Source of the DNA: Azadirachta indica | Taxonomy: Eukaryota > Streptophyta > Magnoliopsida > Sapindales > Meliaceae | Reading direction: 5' to 3' | Length of the DNA stretch: 64,000 bases | NCBI GenBank assembly: GCA_022749755.1 | Contig: CM040441.1 | Span: forward strand, 6,308,890-6,372,889 | Part shown: in pieces, positions 62,654-64,000 of the stretch | Position numbering within the stretch: the stretch's first letter is position 1 | Layout: each line of letters starts with the position of its first letter | Position numbers and translations under genes: made by a program | Notes under the pieces: model-generated | What the model was told of the DNA's origin: nothing | Databases searched by the model: none | The model's input: only the letters and a program-made list of their open reading frames with translations

Positions 62654-63193
62654 ATGGCCTTAACTTCTAGCATTTGCTTCGTCCAAACCCTTCTCCTTGC
62701 ATGCTTGCTTACTTCCTCCAATACAACAATGGCAACTCGTAATCTTCTTCAAACAGCAACCCCCAAAACTCGATCATCTTTCTCTCTGGGCTCACTGCCT
62801 CCACTTTCAAAAATAATATCAGCCATCTCCCCAAAGGCCGAAAATTTATCTTCATTCTCTCAGGGCTCGTTGCCTCCGCTTTCAAGCGTCGTATCTGCTT
62901 TGTCGCCCCAGGTTTCCAAGCTTCCATCTTTCTCGGGGTTTCAGCAAGGATCGTTGCCTCCACTTTCAAGCATAAGATCCACTTTCACGCCTAAGGCTTT
63001 TCACTTACCGCCAGCTTTCCCTCAGGGCTCATTGCCTAGACTTTCTGGCAGCATCTCGGCCATCAGGAAGGCTGCGCCATCGCCAATGGCTGCAACTTCA
63101 CGGTCGAGCAGGGCCTGGAAAATTCCCAAGGTTCCATCAGGACGAATTTCTTTGCCTGCATTCTTAGCACCACCTGCTCGGGGAAAACATTGA
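62654..63193 (+). CDS. Small secreted proline/serine-rich repeat protein
   Basis: 179 residues. I start at the ATG at 62654 because it opens a clean signal peptide (1-26, 'SSICFVQTLLLACLL', cleavage likely after TMA); an in-frame ATG at 62489 would add 55 residues that hide it. The mature part holds four copies of GSLPPLS (46-52, 71-77, 99-105, and GSLPRLS at 125-131), spaced 25-28 residues, each followed by a Ser/Ile/Val-rich stretch and mostly a P-K or P-Q pair. The C-terminus is basic and proline-rich (SGRISLPAFLAPP). No cysteine remains after the signal peptide. The layout resembles plant cell-wall or apoplastic proline-rich proteins with a 'LLQ' start to the mature chain, but I cannot name the family. 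AATAAA signals lie near 63267 and 63316. Function unknown. Confidence 0.75.
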   Translation: MALTSSICFVQTLLLACLLTSSNTTMATRNLLQTATPKTRSSFSLGSLPPLSKIISAISPKAENLSSFSQGSLPPLSSVVSALSPQVSKLPSFSGFQQGSLPPLSSIRSTFTPKAFHLPPAFPQGSLPRLSGSISAIRKAAPSPMAATSRSSRAWKIPKVPSGRISLPAFLAPPARGKH

Positions 63194-64000
63194 TTAACAC
63201 TACTAGCTAGTTCTATCGCTAGTGGGATGGTTACGGATATACATAGAGTTAAAAGTTCAACAGGTTATGAATAAAGTTCACGGTCTATAAAGACAAGTAA
63301 TATGTAACACTTATAAATAAAAAGTTTAAGGAAATTCTAAATTCTTAGGCCTGCCTGCCTTGTACGTATTTTTTTTTACTAAAAAAATTTGAGTCAACTG
63401 GAGAAAACTTGTTCATGAAATATCAAATTTTTATATTTTATTATTACTCGTATTTGGGTTGATTTAGTAACATCAAGCATGTCCTAACCAACCTATTTTT
63501 CTTCCTTTTTCAAACTAAAATTAAAATTAATGGTTATTATTGTAACAATAGTTTACAAACTCTACTTCTAAACTTATATCATAATTTGTCTTTTAAATAT
63601 ATTTGTCACTGTTATGAGATTATGAATGGGAGGTTATGTTATGATATATTTGGACTGAATGTTACATTTAACTCTTTTGTTACAATTCTAACTTATGTTT
63701 TTAATATTATAGTAAAAAAAATCAAAGAATCGTATGATATAGTCGAGTATACAATAATTATTATACCTGCTCCACGATGTTGACTATAAATGTATTTTAT
63801 TTAATCATGATTAATTGATTTATTTGATTTGTTTTAATAAAAATTCTAATGCTATATGGTTGGTTCATTCACAAAAATTTTGGTCAATTATTTCAACTAC
63901 GTGGTATGCTAGTATTATAATAATTTTAGAAAGTGCGTTTAGAAACAGTAGACATAGGGTAAAATTAGTATTGATCAAGTAAGTTGATTAATTGAGTAAA
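63194..64000. other. 3' flank and AT-rich intergenic DNA
   Basis: Holds the probable 3' UTR of the secreted protein gene, with two possible polyadenylation signals in the first 130 bp, and then AT-rich DNA without a gene. Confidence 0.5.

Noticed and set aside
1..64000. Search for CRISPR arrays, bacterial operons, riboswitches and phage-like modules
   Set aside because: Nothing of the kind is present. The repeats are long plant-type repeats and the genes have introns and plant promoters.

Overview
This is nuclear DNA from a flowering plant, almost certainly a eudicot. It is AT-rich with long non-coding stretches. It carries a class XII LRR receptor kinase pair with the usual single intron, the remains of TIR-NBS-LRR (TNL) immune receptor genes (a class absent from grasses), decayed Ty3/gypsy retrotransposons, and an insert of organelle DNA. 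I cannot name the species. Only three genes look intact: two receptor-like kinases (minus strand) and one small secreted repeat protein (plus strand).

Layout. 1-9215: a tandem array of a ~630-bp non-coding repeat, split by an Athila-type element (566-7452) that has lost RT, RNase H and the integrase core; its 3' LTR holds a solo LTR of the same family in reverse orientation. 9306-34740: a tandem segmental duplication. Copy A holds RLK gene 1 (10134-13316), a long AT-rich upstream region, and a ~5.1-kb insert (18979-24076) stitched from short plastid fragments (psaB, ycf2 twice, rpoC2, matK, petA, rps7, rrn23, trnW) and unidentified, probably mitochondrial, sequence. Copy B holds RLK gene 2 (24685-27862), the matching upstream region, the empty site for the organelle insert, and the 3' end of a TNL gene. 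35060-44690: a decayed Tat-type element on the minus strand, inserted in the LRR part of a TNL pseudogene (44691-46972). 48679-60175: a second Tat-type element on the plus strand with a clean 5-bp target-site duplication. 60176-64000: AT-rich DNA around the secreted protein gene (62654-63193).

How it fits together. The window is a plant immune-receptor neighbourhood shaped by tandem duplication, deletion, gene conversion and insertion. The kinase genes are class XII non-RD receptor kinases (the FLS2/EFR/Xa21 class), expected to sense extracellular ligands at the plasma membrane. Gene 1 keeps every kinase motif. Gene 2 is full length but has tyrosine at the catalytic aspartate, so it is predicted to be a pseudokinase. 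The TNL remains are all broken. Both Tat elements carry an antisense open reading frame between integrase and the 3' LTR, recognisably homologous between them.

Limits: everything was read by eye. Identities are rough estimates, boundaries of decayed elements are good to tens of bases unless a duplication fixes them, and the mitochondrial origin of the non-plastid parts of the organelle insert is inferred.
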